From the NCBI GenBank assembly GCA_046155815.1, contig JBJXFY010000258.1, forward strand, positions 1 through 17,844: a DNA stretch of 17,844 nucleotides, read 5' to 3'. Below the pieces are notes generated by a model. It did no database searches. It saw nothing but the letters and a program-made list of their open reading frames with translations, and was not told where the DNA came from. This DNA comes from JBJXFY01 sp046155815. Lineage in GTDB: Bacteria; Verrucomicrobiota; Verrucomicrobiia; Limisphaerales; CAIMTB01. Each line of letters begins with the position of its first letter. Position 1 is the first letter of the stretch. The position numbers and the translations under genes were made by a program. Positions 1 through 6,285 of the stretch are shown in pieces.

Positions 1-50
1 ATGCGCAAAGCTCAAGGGGAAGCCTCAAGTTCCAAGAGCAAACCACTGCC

Positions 51-68
51 GCGGCGGGGCGTCGCCGC
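51..68 (-). terminator. GC-rich hairpin just past the methyltransferase stop
   Basis: GCGGCG (51-56) and CGCCGC (63-68) form a perfect 6-bp stem with a 6-nt loop. It begins 6 bp beyond the stop codon of the minus-strand methyltransferase. There is no U-tract, so it is only a candidate terminator. The rest of positions 1-73 shows nothing recognisable. Confidence 0.25.
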
Positions 69-73
69 CACGG

Positions 74-874
74 TCACCGTCGCTTGAGGACGTAGCCCAC
101 CCCGACGGAACTGCGTGAGCCGCGGCAGACGGTACGGTCGAGGGCGATCCAGGCATCCGTCAGGCGGGCGAGCGTCGGCTCCTTGGCGTCCGGGCGGAGC
201 ACCGGGCCGCGTTTGACGGCGTTGGCATTGGCGGCGTTGGCCTTGAGCAGGCGCTGCAGGAAGCCCGGCCAGTACATCTCCACCGTCGCGGCGAGGGGGC
301 CGGTGAGGTATTCGCGGTGCATGACCCGCAGGCCGGCGGCGGCGGCCCAGCCTTCAAACTCGTCGTCGAGGATCAGCTTGAAGTGGCTGAAGCCGTACGC
401 GCCGAACGCGAACTTCTTCTCCCCGCGGCCGAGGAGCCGGTTGAGCGGATCGTAGGTCACGGGGAACCGCCGGGACGGGAAGGTAATGATGGCCGCGCCG
501 CCCGGTCGCAGCACACGGCCGACCTCGCGCAGCATCGCCGCCGAATCGGGCACATGCTCGATGACGTCGGTGGAGACCACGAGGTCGAAGGCCGCGTCCG
601 GGTACGTGAGCCGCTGGGCGTCCTCCACCGCATAGTGGACGCGGGCGAGGTCGCGGTTGAGGGCGCGGGCGAAGGCGATGTCGGCCTCGTTCAGGTCGCA
701 GGCGTCGAGGCGCTCGCAGTGCGCGGCGAGCATCGGGTCGTAGTCGCCTTCGCCGGTGCCGAGATTGAGCGTGCGAGGGAAGGGCAGGCCGCGCGCCTGA
801 CGCAGGTGTTCGAGCTGGCCGCGGACGAAGGTGTAGCGCTGCCGGTAGGTCGGGAACAGCAGCTTGAAATTCAT
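74..874 (-). CDS. class I SAM-dependent methyltransferase (Methyltransf_11 type)
   Basis: This 266-aa soluble protein is predicted to transfer a methyl group from S-adenosylmethionine to an unknown substrate. Seen in the sequence: the glycine-rich SAM-binding motif I LGTGEG at residues 38-43, an acidic motif around D60 (CDLNEAD), the post-II motif STDVIEHV at 101-108, and LRPGG at 122-126, in the order and spacing of the UbiE/Methyltransf_11 family. The ATG at 874 was chosen because it opens directly into a conserved-looking N-terminus (MNFKLLFPTYRQRY). The frame extends upstream to 1063, but that part is arginine-rich and antisense to the next gene. A GGAG lies about 11 nt upstream of the ATG. 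The gene follows the zinc-ribbon gene by 29 bp and may share its transcript. The substrate cannot be told from sequence. Confidence 0.9.
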   Translation of the reverse strand: MNFKLLFPTYRQRYTFVRGQLEHLRQARGLPFPRTLNLGTGEGDYDPMLAAHCERLDACDLNEADIAFARALNRDLARVHYAVEDAQRLTYPDAAFDLVVSTDVIEHVPDSAAMLREVGRVLRPGGAAIITFPSRRFPVTYDPLNRLLGRGEKKFAFGAYGFSHFKLILDDEFEGWAAAAGLRVMHREYLTGPLAATVEMYWPGFLQRLLKANAANANAVKRGPVLRPDAKEPTLARLTDAWIALDRTVCRGSRSSVGVGYVLKRR

Positions 875-903
875 CGTGCCACGGACTCCGCACCCGCGGC
901 GGC

Positions 904-1332
904 CTACATGCCCGACCGCTCGCGGAGGTGGGTGACGGTGTTGGCGAGGGTCACGCTCATGGCGCCGGCCTGCGAGGCCTGGATGGCGGCCAGGGCGTGG
1001 CTTTCCTTTTGCACCGCCTCGAATTCGCCCGCGTCGAGCCAGAGGCCGGCGCACTCGGGACATTCGTCCACCACCACGCCGCGCATCCGGCTGAAGAAGC
1101 GGCGGCGCATGACCTGGTCATCGCAGCGCGGGCAGCGGCGGCGGGACTCATGGTCCACGCGGAGCATGGGGTCGCGGGCGACGTGGCTGAGGCTTGCCGC
1201 GCCGGCGGCGTCCACTCGGCGCAGCTCGAAGTTGTCGAACCACGCGCCGCCGCAGCCGCCGTCGCACACGTCCACGTTGATCTCGCCCGCCTTGCGGGCG
1301 GTGAGCAGGTAGCCACACGCCGGACATTTCAT
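904..1332 (-). CDS. double TFIIB-type zinc-ribbon protein
   Basis: This 142-aa protein has two zf-TFIIB-like zinc ribbons. The first uses C3/C6 and C23/C27 followed by GAWFDNFEL. The second uses C67/C70 and C91/C94 followed by GLWLDAGEFE. The CPxC, then CxxC-G-x-W-x-D-x-x-E/F layout is the hallmark of the bacterial zf-TFIIB family, small metal-binding proteins of mostly unknown role. The remaining C-terminus (about 105-142) is polar and probably helical. There is no signal peptide or membrane segment, so it should be cytoplasmic. The ATG at 1332 sits two residues before the first cysteine pair, which fixes the start. No Shine-Dalgarno is visible. The upstream PEP-CTERM gene ends 54 bp away, and the methyltransferase follows after 29 bp. 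A nucleic-acid or protein-binding role is inferred only. Confidence 0.85.
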   Translation of the reverse strand: MKCPACGYLLTARKAGEINVDVCDGGCGGAWFDNFELRRVDAAGAASLSHVARDPMLRVDHESRRRCPRCDDQVMRRRFFSRMRGVVVDECPECAGLWLDAGEFEAVQKESHALAAIQASQAGAMSVTLANTVTHLRERSGM

Positions 1333-1386
1333 CCGGTGGGAGGCTAGGCTGGCCGCTGCCCGGCGGCAATCCGGCAGCGGCGGCCA

Positions 1387-2013
1387 TCACCGGCGCAGCC
1401 GCCGCGCGGTCAGCGCACCCAGCAGCAGGGCGCCGGCGGCCAGCGGCACGGCAGCAGGTTCAGGCACCGGCGTGACGACGAAGTCCAACGTGTACGACGT
1501 AAGGTCGGTGGTGCTGGTCTGCTGGAGCCAGACGGCATAGTTGCCCGCCGGCAGCGGCGGAGTGAAACCGATGACGCCAAACTGCGCGCCCGCCACGGGA
1601 AGCAGATCCTGTCCTACGCCCACACGGCTCGGGTCAAAGCCGAAATGCGCGTAGCCGAGGAGATTGCCCGGGTTAGTGCCCGAGGCCGGCTCCGTGAAGG
1701 TCGTGCCGGATTGCAGGCCGAAGAAGGCGGTGCCGTCGGTGCCGGCGTAGGCATCCAGGATCACGGAACTCAGGAGGTGGCCGGCAGGCACCGCAAACGT
1801 CAGGTATTCGCGGTCGCCCTGGCTGGACGTGGCGAGCAGGTCGTTGTTGCCCACGGAGAGGGTGACGATGGTGGGCGCGAGACGGTCGCCGGAGAGGTCT
1901 CCGTTGACGGATTCATCCCAGATGACGCCGGCGTGGGCGGTGGCGGCGAGGAGACCGAGCGAAAGGCCCAGCGTCAGGGCCGGACGGCAGGTGCGAGGCG
2001 GTAGTGTGTTCAT
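1387..2013 (-). CDS. small PEP-CTERM sorting-domain protein
   Basis: This 208-aa protein is predicted to be secreted and anchored or processed at the envelope. Residues 1-29 form a Sec signal peptide (hydrophobic LGLSLGLLAATAHA with an AHA-type cleavage site). The middle is a β-rich domain with no recognised catalytic motif. It resembles the choice-of-anchor domains common ahead of PEP-CTERM tails. The last ~25 residues are a textbook PEP-CTERM signal: VPEP, a hydrophobic helix (AAVPLAAGALLLGALTA), then the basic end RRLRR. In this family an exosortase cuts the tail; no exosortase is in the window. The ATG at 2013 is chosen because it begins the signal peptide. The open frame continues upstream to 2322 through palindromic intergenic DNA and is not believed there. 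Function beyond sorting is unknown. Confidence 0.85.
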   Translation of the reverse strand: MNTLPPRTCRPALTLGLSLGLLAATAHAGVIWDESVNGDLSGDRLAPTIVTLSVGNNDLLATSSQGDREYLTFAVPAGHLLSSVILDAYAGTDGTAFFGLQSGTTFTEPASGTNPGNLLGYAHFGFDPSRVGVGQDLLPVAGAQFGVIGFTPPLPAGNYAVWLQQTSTTDLTSYTLDFVVTPVPEPAAVPLAAGALLLGALTARRLRR

Positions 2014-2106
2014 GGCAGGATGGGGCGGCGTTTCTTTACGGTGAGGCAGGATGGACTTCAGTTTTCTGAAAGAATCGGCGAAGGGCGTCAAGCGCGGCGT
2101 GGCCCC

Positions 2107-2184
2107 GTGGGAGCGCCGACCTCCGGCCCGGCCGTGTGCGGCCGGCATCTTGCCGGCAACGCGGGGCGAAGGCGGCTTCGCCCC
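2107..2184. repeat. palindrome-rich REP/BIME-like intergenic block
   Basis: The 272-bp spacer between the SDR gene and the small PEP-CTERM gene (2014-2285) holds consecutive palindromes. They are GCCG-ACCTC-CGGC (2115-2127), CCGGCC-GTGTGC-GGCCGG (2128-2145, overlapping the next), GCCGGCA-TCT-TGCCGGC (2141-2157) and GGGGCGAAG-GCGG-CTTCGCCCC (2163-2184, a 9-bp perfect stem). The block opens with GTGGGA (2107-2112), the same six bases that open both ends of the RAYT element at 16668-17426. REP elements mobilised by RAYTs characteristically carry a GTAG/GTGG-type tetranucleotide next to a hairpin. It is inferred, not shown, that this is a dispersed REP-like repeat. No gene is seen in the spacer. 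Confidence 0.5.
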
Positions 2185-2262
2185 GGGCCTGAAGTCTGGC
2201 GGTGAAGATTGCGGCGGGGGTGCTGCACGGCGGATAGACGGCCCCTGTAGGAGACCTTGACC

Positions 2263-2279
2263 CCGGGACTGGTTCCCGG
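2263..2279 (-). terminator. hairpin downstream of the SDR gene
   Basis: CCGGGA (2263-2268) pairs with TCCCGG (2274-2279) around a 5-nt loop. It lies 6 bp past the stop codon of the minus-strand SDR gene. There is no U-tract, so termination is plausible but unproven. Confidence 0.35.
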
Positions 2280-2285
2280 CGGGCC

Positions 2286-3113
2286 TCAGGCCAGGGCCGG
2301 ATCCACCTCGTCCGGCCGCCACAGCACGCGGCCCTCCATGCCGCCGGCCACCACGGGCGTCTGGCCGGTGACGTGCCCGGCGAGGCGGTCGGAGGCAAGG
2401 AAGACAATCGCGTTCGCCGTGTCCTTCGGCCGGCCGATCTTCGGCAGCGCCATGGTGGCCGTGACGCGGCGGACCACCGCGGCATCACCGAGTTTCGCCG
2501 TGTTGCGCGGCACGACCGTCCAGCCGGGACAGACGCAGTTCACCCGGCCGCCGGGGTAGTCCGCGGTACGGGGCGCGAGGCGGGCGAGTTCGTTCTTCAA
2601 CGTGCGGGTGAGGCCGTACGCCAGCGCCGCCTTGGCGGAGGCGTAGTCGGCGTGGCCCGCTTCACCAAAGACGGCGGCCGTGGAGCCGACCAGCACGGCG
2701 CAGCCGCGCCGCTGGCGGGCGACGAGGCGGAAGAACTCCCGGAGGCACAGGAAGGCGGACGTGAGCACCGCGTCGTGCGTGGCCCGCCATTGCGCGAGCG
2801 TCATGGCTGGCAGCGGCACGTCGCGCGTTTCCCAGGAGCCGGCGTTGGCCACCAGCACGTCCACGCGTCCGAAGCGCTTCACGGCGGCGGCGAAGAGCCG
2901 TTTCACCGCCGCCTCGCGGCGCAGGTCAGCGCTGACGACGAGGGTTTCGGCCGGGGCCAGTTCGCGGGCGAGGCGGGCGGCGCGGTCGCGGCCGGTGCGG
3001 CAGTGGAGCACGAGCCGCGCGCCCTCGGCGGCGAAGGCGCGTGCCGTGGCCGAGCCGATGCCGCCGGAGGCGCCGGTGATCAGGACGACCTGCCCATGCA
3101 GTGCGGAATCCAC
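2286..3113 (-). CDS. SDR-family NAD(P)-dependent oxidoreductase
   Basis: This 275-aa classical short-chain dehydrogenase/reductase uses NAD(P)(H) to interconvert a carbonyl and an alcohol on an unknown substrate. Seen directly: the Rossmann cofactor loop TGASGGIG at residues 13-20, NAG at 90-92, catalytic S144, Y157 and K161 (GSTAAVF...YASAK), and the CPGWT motif after the active site. A basic residue (R39) after the second β-strand would suit NADP(H), but this is weak evidence. The start is GTG at 3113 (MDSALHGQVVLITG); the nearby ATG at 3097 is out of frame. It begins 12 bp after the large PEP-CTERM gene ends, so the two are probably co-transcribed, although a functional link is not obvious. 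The C-terminal tail after VVAGGMEGR is longer than in many SDRs. Cytoplasmic. Confidence 0.92.
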   Translation of the reverse strand: MDSALHGQVVLITGASGGIGSATARAFAAEGARLVLHCRTGRDRAARLARELAPAETLVVSADLRREAAVKRLFAAAVKRFGRVDVLVANAGSWETRDVPLPAMTLAQWRATHDAVLTSAFLCLREFFRLVARQRRGCAVLVGSTAAVFGEAGHADYASAKAALAYGLTRTLKNELARLAPRTADYPGGRVNCVCPGWTVVPRNTAKLGDAAVVRRVTATMALPKIGRPKDTANAIVFLASDRLAGHVTGQTPVVAGGMEGRVLWRPDEVDPALA

Positions 3114-3125
3114 GGCGGCGGGCGG

Positions 3126-4910
3126 CTACCGGGCCTGCCGGCGGCGCAGGCCGAGCACCGCCGCGCCGGCGGCGAGCAGGGCGGGCATGGACGGCTCGGG
3201 GATGGGGATGAAGTTGCCGAGCTCCACGAACTGGTTGTTGCGCGTGATGGTGAAGGTCCCCACGTCGGGCACATCGAGGAGATTGCCGGTGGCGTTGGCG
3301 AAATTGCCGTTGCTGAGGTTGTTGCCGGTGATGATGCGGAACACGTCCGTTTCCGTCGGTTCGAAGCCGTTCAGGGTTTCGATGTCGAGCGTCAGGCCGT
3401 TGAAGTTCATTCCGTTCACGATGGCCAGGGTGTCGAACTGGCCTGCGGCGGTGCCCGCGAGGCTGAAGCGGAAGGTTGCATCCTGGCCGGCGTCGCCCGC
3501 GGCGTTGCCGGCGAGCGTGAGGCTCGAGATGTCGCCGATGCCCTCGCCGATGATGAGGGTCGAGTTCCGGAAGGTGAAGGAGGAGCCGTTGAGCGTGCTG
3601 CCCGAGGCGACCACGGTGCCGCCGTTGAAGGTCAGCGCGTTGGCCCGGAGCTCCGCCCCGGTCAGCACGCGGATGTGCGCGGTGGCGTTGGTCTGGGTGA
3701 AGCCCTCGGCCTGAAACGTTCCTTGCCGCACTTCAATCGTGCCGGTGTTCAGGATGGAGAAGTTCCGGAAGGTCGTCGTGCCGGGACGGTCGCCAACCAC
3801 CGTGCCGTTGTTGACGAGGGAGAATCCCTGGGCGGACGGCAGCGCGAAATCCTGATCATGGAAGCCGGCCCCGAGGGGACCCACGACCATGTTCCCGTTG
3901 TTGAGCAGCCGGGCGCCGTTGCGCAGGTCCATCCGGGAGTTGACCTCGGAATCGCCGTTGAAGAACAGCGTCACCGCGCTGGCGGTGACCAGCGTGCCCG
4001 AGGTCGAGATGAAATCACCGACGACGGTGAAGTTCCGGTTGGCGGCATTCTGAAACGTCATGCCTGACGCCACGTTCAGGGAAGTGATCGTGACGTCGGC
4101 ATTGAGGTTGTAGCTCGGGTTGCCGTTGATGGTCACCCGGTAGGTGTCGCCTCCGGTGTTGTCCGGGAAACCCTGGCCGCCGGAGGGGCTGATGCTCCAA
4201 ATGCCGGGGTTCTGCCAGGTGCCGCCGCCGTTCGAGGTGGCGGTGAACTCCGTGGCGTTTGGGACGGGCAAGGGAAGCGTGCGGGACTGGCTCAGCCTGG
4301 CTGTCGGCACCCGGATGGGGAGGATCTGCGCCTCAAGCGGGCCGGCACCGGGAGTACCGAGGCGGAAGGCCGCGTCGCCGATGCCGGTCGTCGAAGGACC
4401 GGCCGGCCGGGTTTGTTCCAAAGTCCGTTTCGCGCCGGCTTCCCTGGCGTCCTGCGGCGCATCCAGCCGCCGCCCCTGGGGGGTGGGGGGCAGGGGGCGC
4501 GTTTCCCGTACCTGAGCAATGGCGTCCAAGAATGACGGTGCCCGGTTCGCCGGGCGGGGGGCGGCCAGCCCGATCAGCGCGTCCCAGCCGAACGCCGGCG
4601 ACCGGGGCCAGTCACTGGGCAGGCCGACAAAGTCCGCCCCGAGGTCGGCCAGCTCCGTTCCGACGGCCGTCCTCGGGAACGAGGAGCCGACCGAGAATTC
4701 CGGCGACCGGAGGACGTTTTCCCGAACGGCCGTCCTGAGCACGCCCGGGGAGCCTGTCTCGCCCGCGGGATGGGACGGCCCGGCGTCCGCCGGCCGAAGA
4801 CCGGCCACGTCTTCGGCGCGGGCTGCCGGCACTCCGGCGAGAGCCAACCAGGCGACCCACTGGAACAACGGGTGACGGACCGGTGCACGACGAGTGTCTG
4901 GGAATTTCAT
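3126..4910 (-). CDS. large PEP-CTERM surface protein with repetitive β-rich passenger
   Basis: This 594-aa protein is predicted to be exported. Residues 1-34 are a signal peptide (basic start, then FQWVAWLALAGVPAARA). Residues about 35-165 are proline/arginine/alanine-rich and look like an unstructured spacer. From about 170 to 560 the sequence is rich in N, G, T and S, with recurring motifs such as LLNNGNMVV, SLVNNGTVVG and SILNTGTIEV spaced like rungs of a β-helix, as in autotransporter-like passenger domains. The end is a PEP-CTERM signal: IPEPS, hydrophobic MPALLAAGAAVLGL, then RRRQAR. The ATG at 4910 is chosen as the one that starts the signal peptide; the upstream extension to 5036 shows no signal. 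No enzymatic motif is seen, so a structural or adhesive envelope role is inferred. The SDR gene follows after 12 bp. Confidence 0.85.
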   Translation of the reverse strand: MKFPDTRRAPVRHPLFQWVAWLALAGVPAARAEDVAGLRPADAGPSHPAGETGSPGVLRTAVRENVLRSPEFSVGSSFPRTAVGTELADLGADFVGLPSDWPRSPAFGWDALIGLAAPRPANRAPSFLDAIAQVRETRPLPPTPQGRRLDAPQDAREAGAKRTLEQTRPAGPSTTGIGDAAFRLGTPGAGPLEAQILPIRVPTARLSQSRTLPLPVPNATEFTATSNGGGTWQNPGIWSISPSGGQGFPDNTGGDTYRVTINGNPSYNLNADVTITSLNVASGMTFQNAANRNFTVVGDFISTSGTLVTASAVTLFFNGDSEVNSRMDLRNGARLLNNGNMVVGPLGAGFHDQDFALPSAQGFSLVNNGTVVGDRPGTTTFRNFSILNTGTIEVRQGTFQAEGFTQTNATAHIRVLTGAELRANALTFNGGTVVASGSTLNGSSFTFRNSTLIIGEGIGDISSLTLAGNAAGDAGQDATFRFSLAGTAAGQFDTLAIVNGMNFNGLTLDIETLNGFEPTETDVFRIITGNNLSNGNFANATGNLLDVPDVGTFTITRNNQFVELGNFIPIPEPSMPALLAAGAAVLGLRRRQAR

Positions 4911-4918
4911 AAAATGCG

Positions 4919-4952
4919 GGTTTCCTAGCAGGCCGGAATGCTGCGGGAAACC
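4919..4952 (-). promoter_or_regulatory. leader hairpin upstream of the large PEP-CTERM gene
   Basis: GGTTTCC (4919-4925) pairs with GGAAACC (4946-4952), and inside it AGCA (4927-4930) pairs with TGCT (4939-4942). On the minus-strand transcript this hairpin lies 8 nt before the ATG at 4910, and its 3' arm holds AGGA, the only Shine-Dalgarno-like sequence there. It could mask ribosome entry. Because CGCATTTT follows, it could instead end transcription from the upstream operon. Both are inferences. The rest of 4911-5079 shows nothing further. Confidence 0.35.
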
Positions 4953-5059
4953 AAGATGCCCGGCTGTCTCGTGCCTCAATCCCTGCGGCGCGAACGCAGC
5001 TGGACGCCGAAGGCCGCACGGCTCCTGTCGGAACACGGAATTGAGGGAAACCGTTCTCC

Positions 5060-5079
5060 GCCCGGCCGGCGGCCCGGGC
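5060..5079 (-). terminator. GC hairpin at the end of the Gld-like operon
   Basis: GCCCGG (5060-5065) and CCGGGC (5074-5079) form a 6-bp stem with an 8-nt loop, directly after the DUF4340 stop codon on the minus strand. There is no U-tract. It is a candidate terminator only. Confidence 0.3.
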
Positions 5080-6285
5080 TCATTTCTCCGGCGCTTCGCC
5101 GGCCGGTCGAAGCGGCGGGATGACTTCGGCGGGGATGTCCACGGCGGCGGCCGGCGTGTTGGTGGCGAGCAGGGCGGAGCGATCCTTGAGCACGGAGTCC
5201 ACGGTCCACTTGGGCGACTTGAAGACCCAGCCGGCGAGAGCCTGCTCCTGCTTGAGCTTGGCCTTCAGCTTGTCCTGCGCCTCCTTCCACGCCTTCTCCG
5301 CGGCCTCCTTGGCCTCGGGTGCCTCGTCCGCGGGCGCGGCGCGCTGGGCCGGCAGTTCGGCGGCGGCGGCCACGGCCAGCCAGTAGCTGTCCGCGTCCGG
5401 CTGGGCGCCGACCTTCAACTCGTAGCGGAAGCCGTCGGCGGTGGCGAGCTGCAGGACGGTAGGGGCGGCGAAGGCGTCCTTCACGGCCGCATCGTCCTTC
5501 GCATGCACGTCGGTGAAGGAGGGCGAGGAAAAGGCCCAGTTGAGGCCGCTGACCTTCGCGTTGTCGAGCTGCTCGCCGGACCGTGCGTCCGCCAGCGTCC
5601 ACTCGGCGGCATCGTTGGTGCGGAGCAGGCTCCAGGACGCGTCGGCGTTGGTGGAGACGAGCTGTATGCCGACGAGCTTCTCGACCTTGAAGAAGTCCTT
5701 GTTGAGCCAGTTTTCCGGCTTGGGCTCGACCTCGGAGAAGGACTCGCTGGTGACGAAGACGTTTTCCTTGTTGTCAGGCAGGGCGAGCCAGCGGCCGACG
5801 GGGAAGCCGCCGAACTGGCCGCCGGTGTCGCGCATCTGCTGCTTCCCGAGCAGCAGGCTGCGGACGGGCCTGCCTTCCTTGTCGAGCAGCTCGATGAGTG
5901 TGGCAGAGTTGGTCGGTCCATCCTTGACGGGTGCGAGGAGGTCGAGCCGGCCCCACTGCGACTGGCCGACCTGCTGGGTCTGCACGGCGCGCAGGTCCCA
6001 CAGCTTGCGGAGGAGATCGGCGACCTGGGTGAAGGCGGCGGGATAGCCGGCGCGGTCGGCCACGACCCAAAGGCCGTTGGTTCGGTAGAGTGTGACGTCG
6101 CCATCGCGGGAGCGGAGGACCACGCGGACGACGTCGTTCACCGGGAAGTTGCCGAGCAGCTTCTGCCCCTCCCGCACGTCGCGCCCGGTGTCGAAGCTGG
6201 CGCGGCGGCTGGAGGTGAAATAGTAGCCCAAGCCCCCGAGGATCACCCCGAGGCCTACGAGGAGGAGGATCTGATTGCGGTTCAT
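5080..6285 (-). CDS. DUF4340-type membrane-anchored protein of a Gld-like ABC operon
   Basis: This 401-aa protein has one N-terminal membrane helix (NQILLLVGLGVILGGLGYYF, about residues 4-23) and a large domain probably outside the cytoplasm. The domain shows the pattern of DUF4340: a conserved start after the anchor (LLGNFPVNDVVRVVLRSRDG), a segment describing a residue-pair register (LYRTNGLWVVADRAGYPA), and later WLNKDFFKVEKLVGI. An Ala/Lys/Glu-rich stretch (about residues 305-345, EAPEAKEAAEKAWKEAQDK) is probably helical. The ATG at 6285 overlaps the stop of the GldG-like gene by ATGA (6282-6285), so translation is likely coupled. DUF4340 genes are commonly last in GldA-F-G-like clusters in non-Bacteroidota. 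The biochemical role is unknown. Confidence 0.85.
   Translation of the reverse strand: MNRNQILLLVGLGVILGGLGYYFTSSRRASFDTGRDVREGQKLLGNFPVNDVVRVVLRSRDGDVTLYRTNGLWVVADRAGYPAAFTQVADLLRKLWDLRAVQTQQVGQSQWGRLDLLAPVKDGPTNSATLIELLDKEGRPVRSLLLGKQQMRDTGGQFGGFPVGRWLALPDNKENVFVTSESFSEVEPKPENWLNKDFFKVEKLVGIQLVSTNADASWSLLRTNDAAEWTLADARSGEQLDNAKVSGLNWAFSSPSFTDVHAKDDAAVKDAFAAPTVLQLATADGFRYELKVGAQPDADSYWLAVAAAAELPAQRAAPADEAPEAKEAAEKAWKEAQDKLKAKLKQEQALAGWVFKSPKWTVDSVLKDRSALLATNTPAAAVDIPAEVIPPLRPAGEAPEK

Noticed and set aside
1..87. A short plus-strand frame open from base 1 to TGA 85-87, possibly the tail of a gene entering from the left
   Set aside because: Only 28 codons, a weak third-position GC pattern and no motif; overlap with the methyltransferase end makes it unsupported.
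2373..4067. 564-codon open frame on the plus strand
   Set aside because: It lies opposite the SDR and PEP-CTERM genes and encodes a Gly/Glu/Arg/Ala-rich sequence with no motif.
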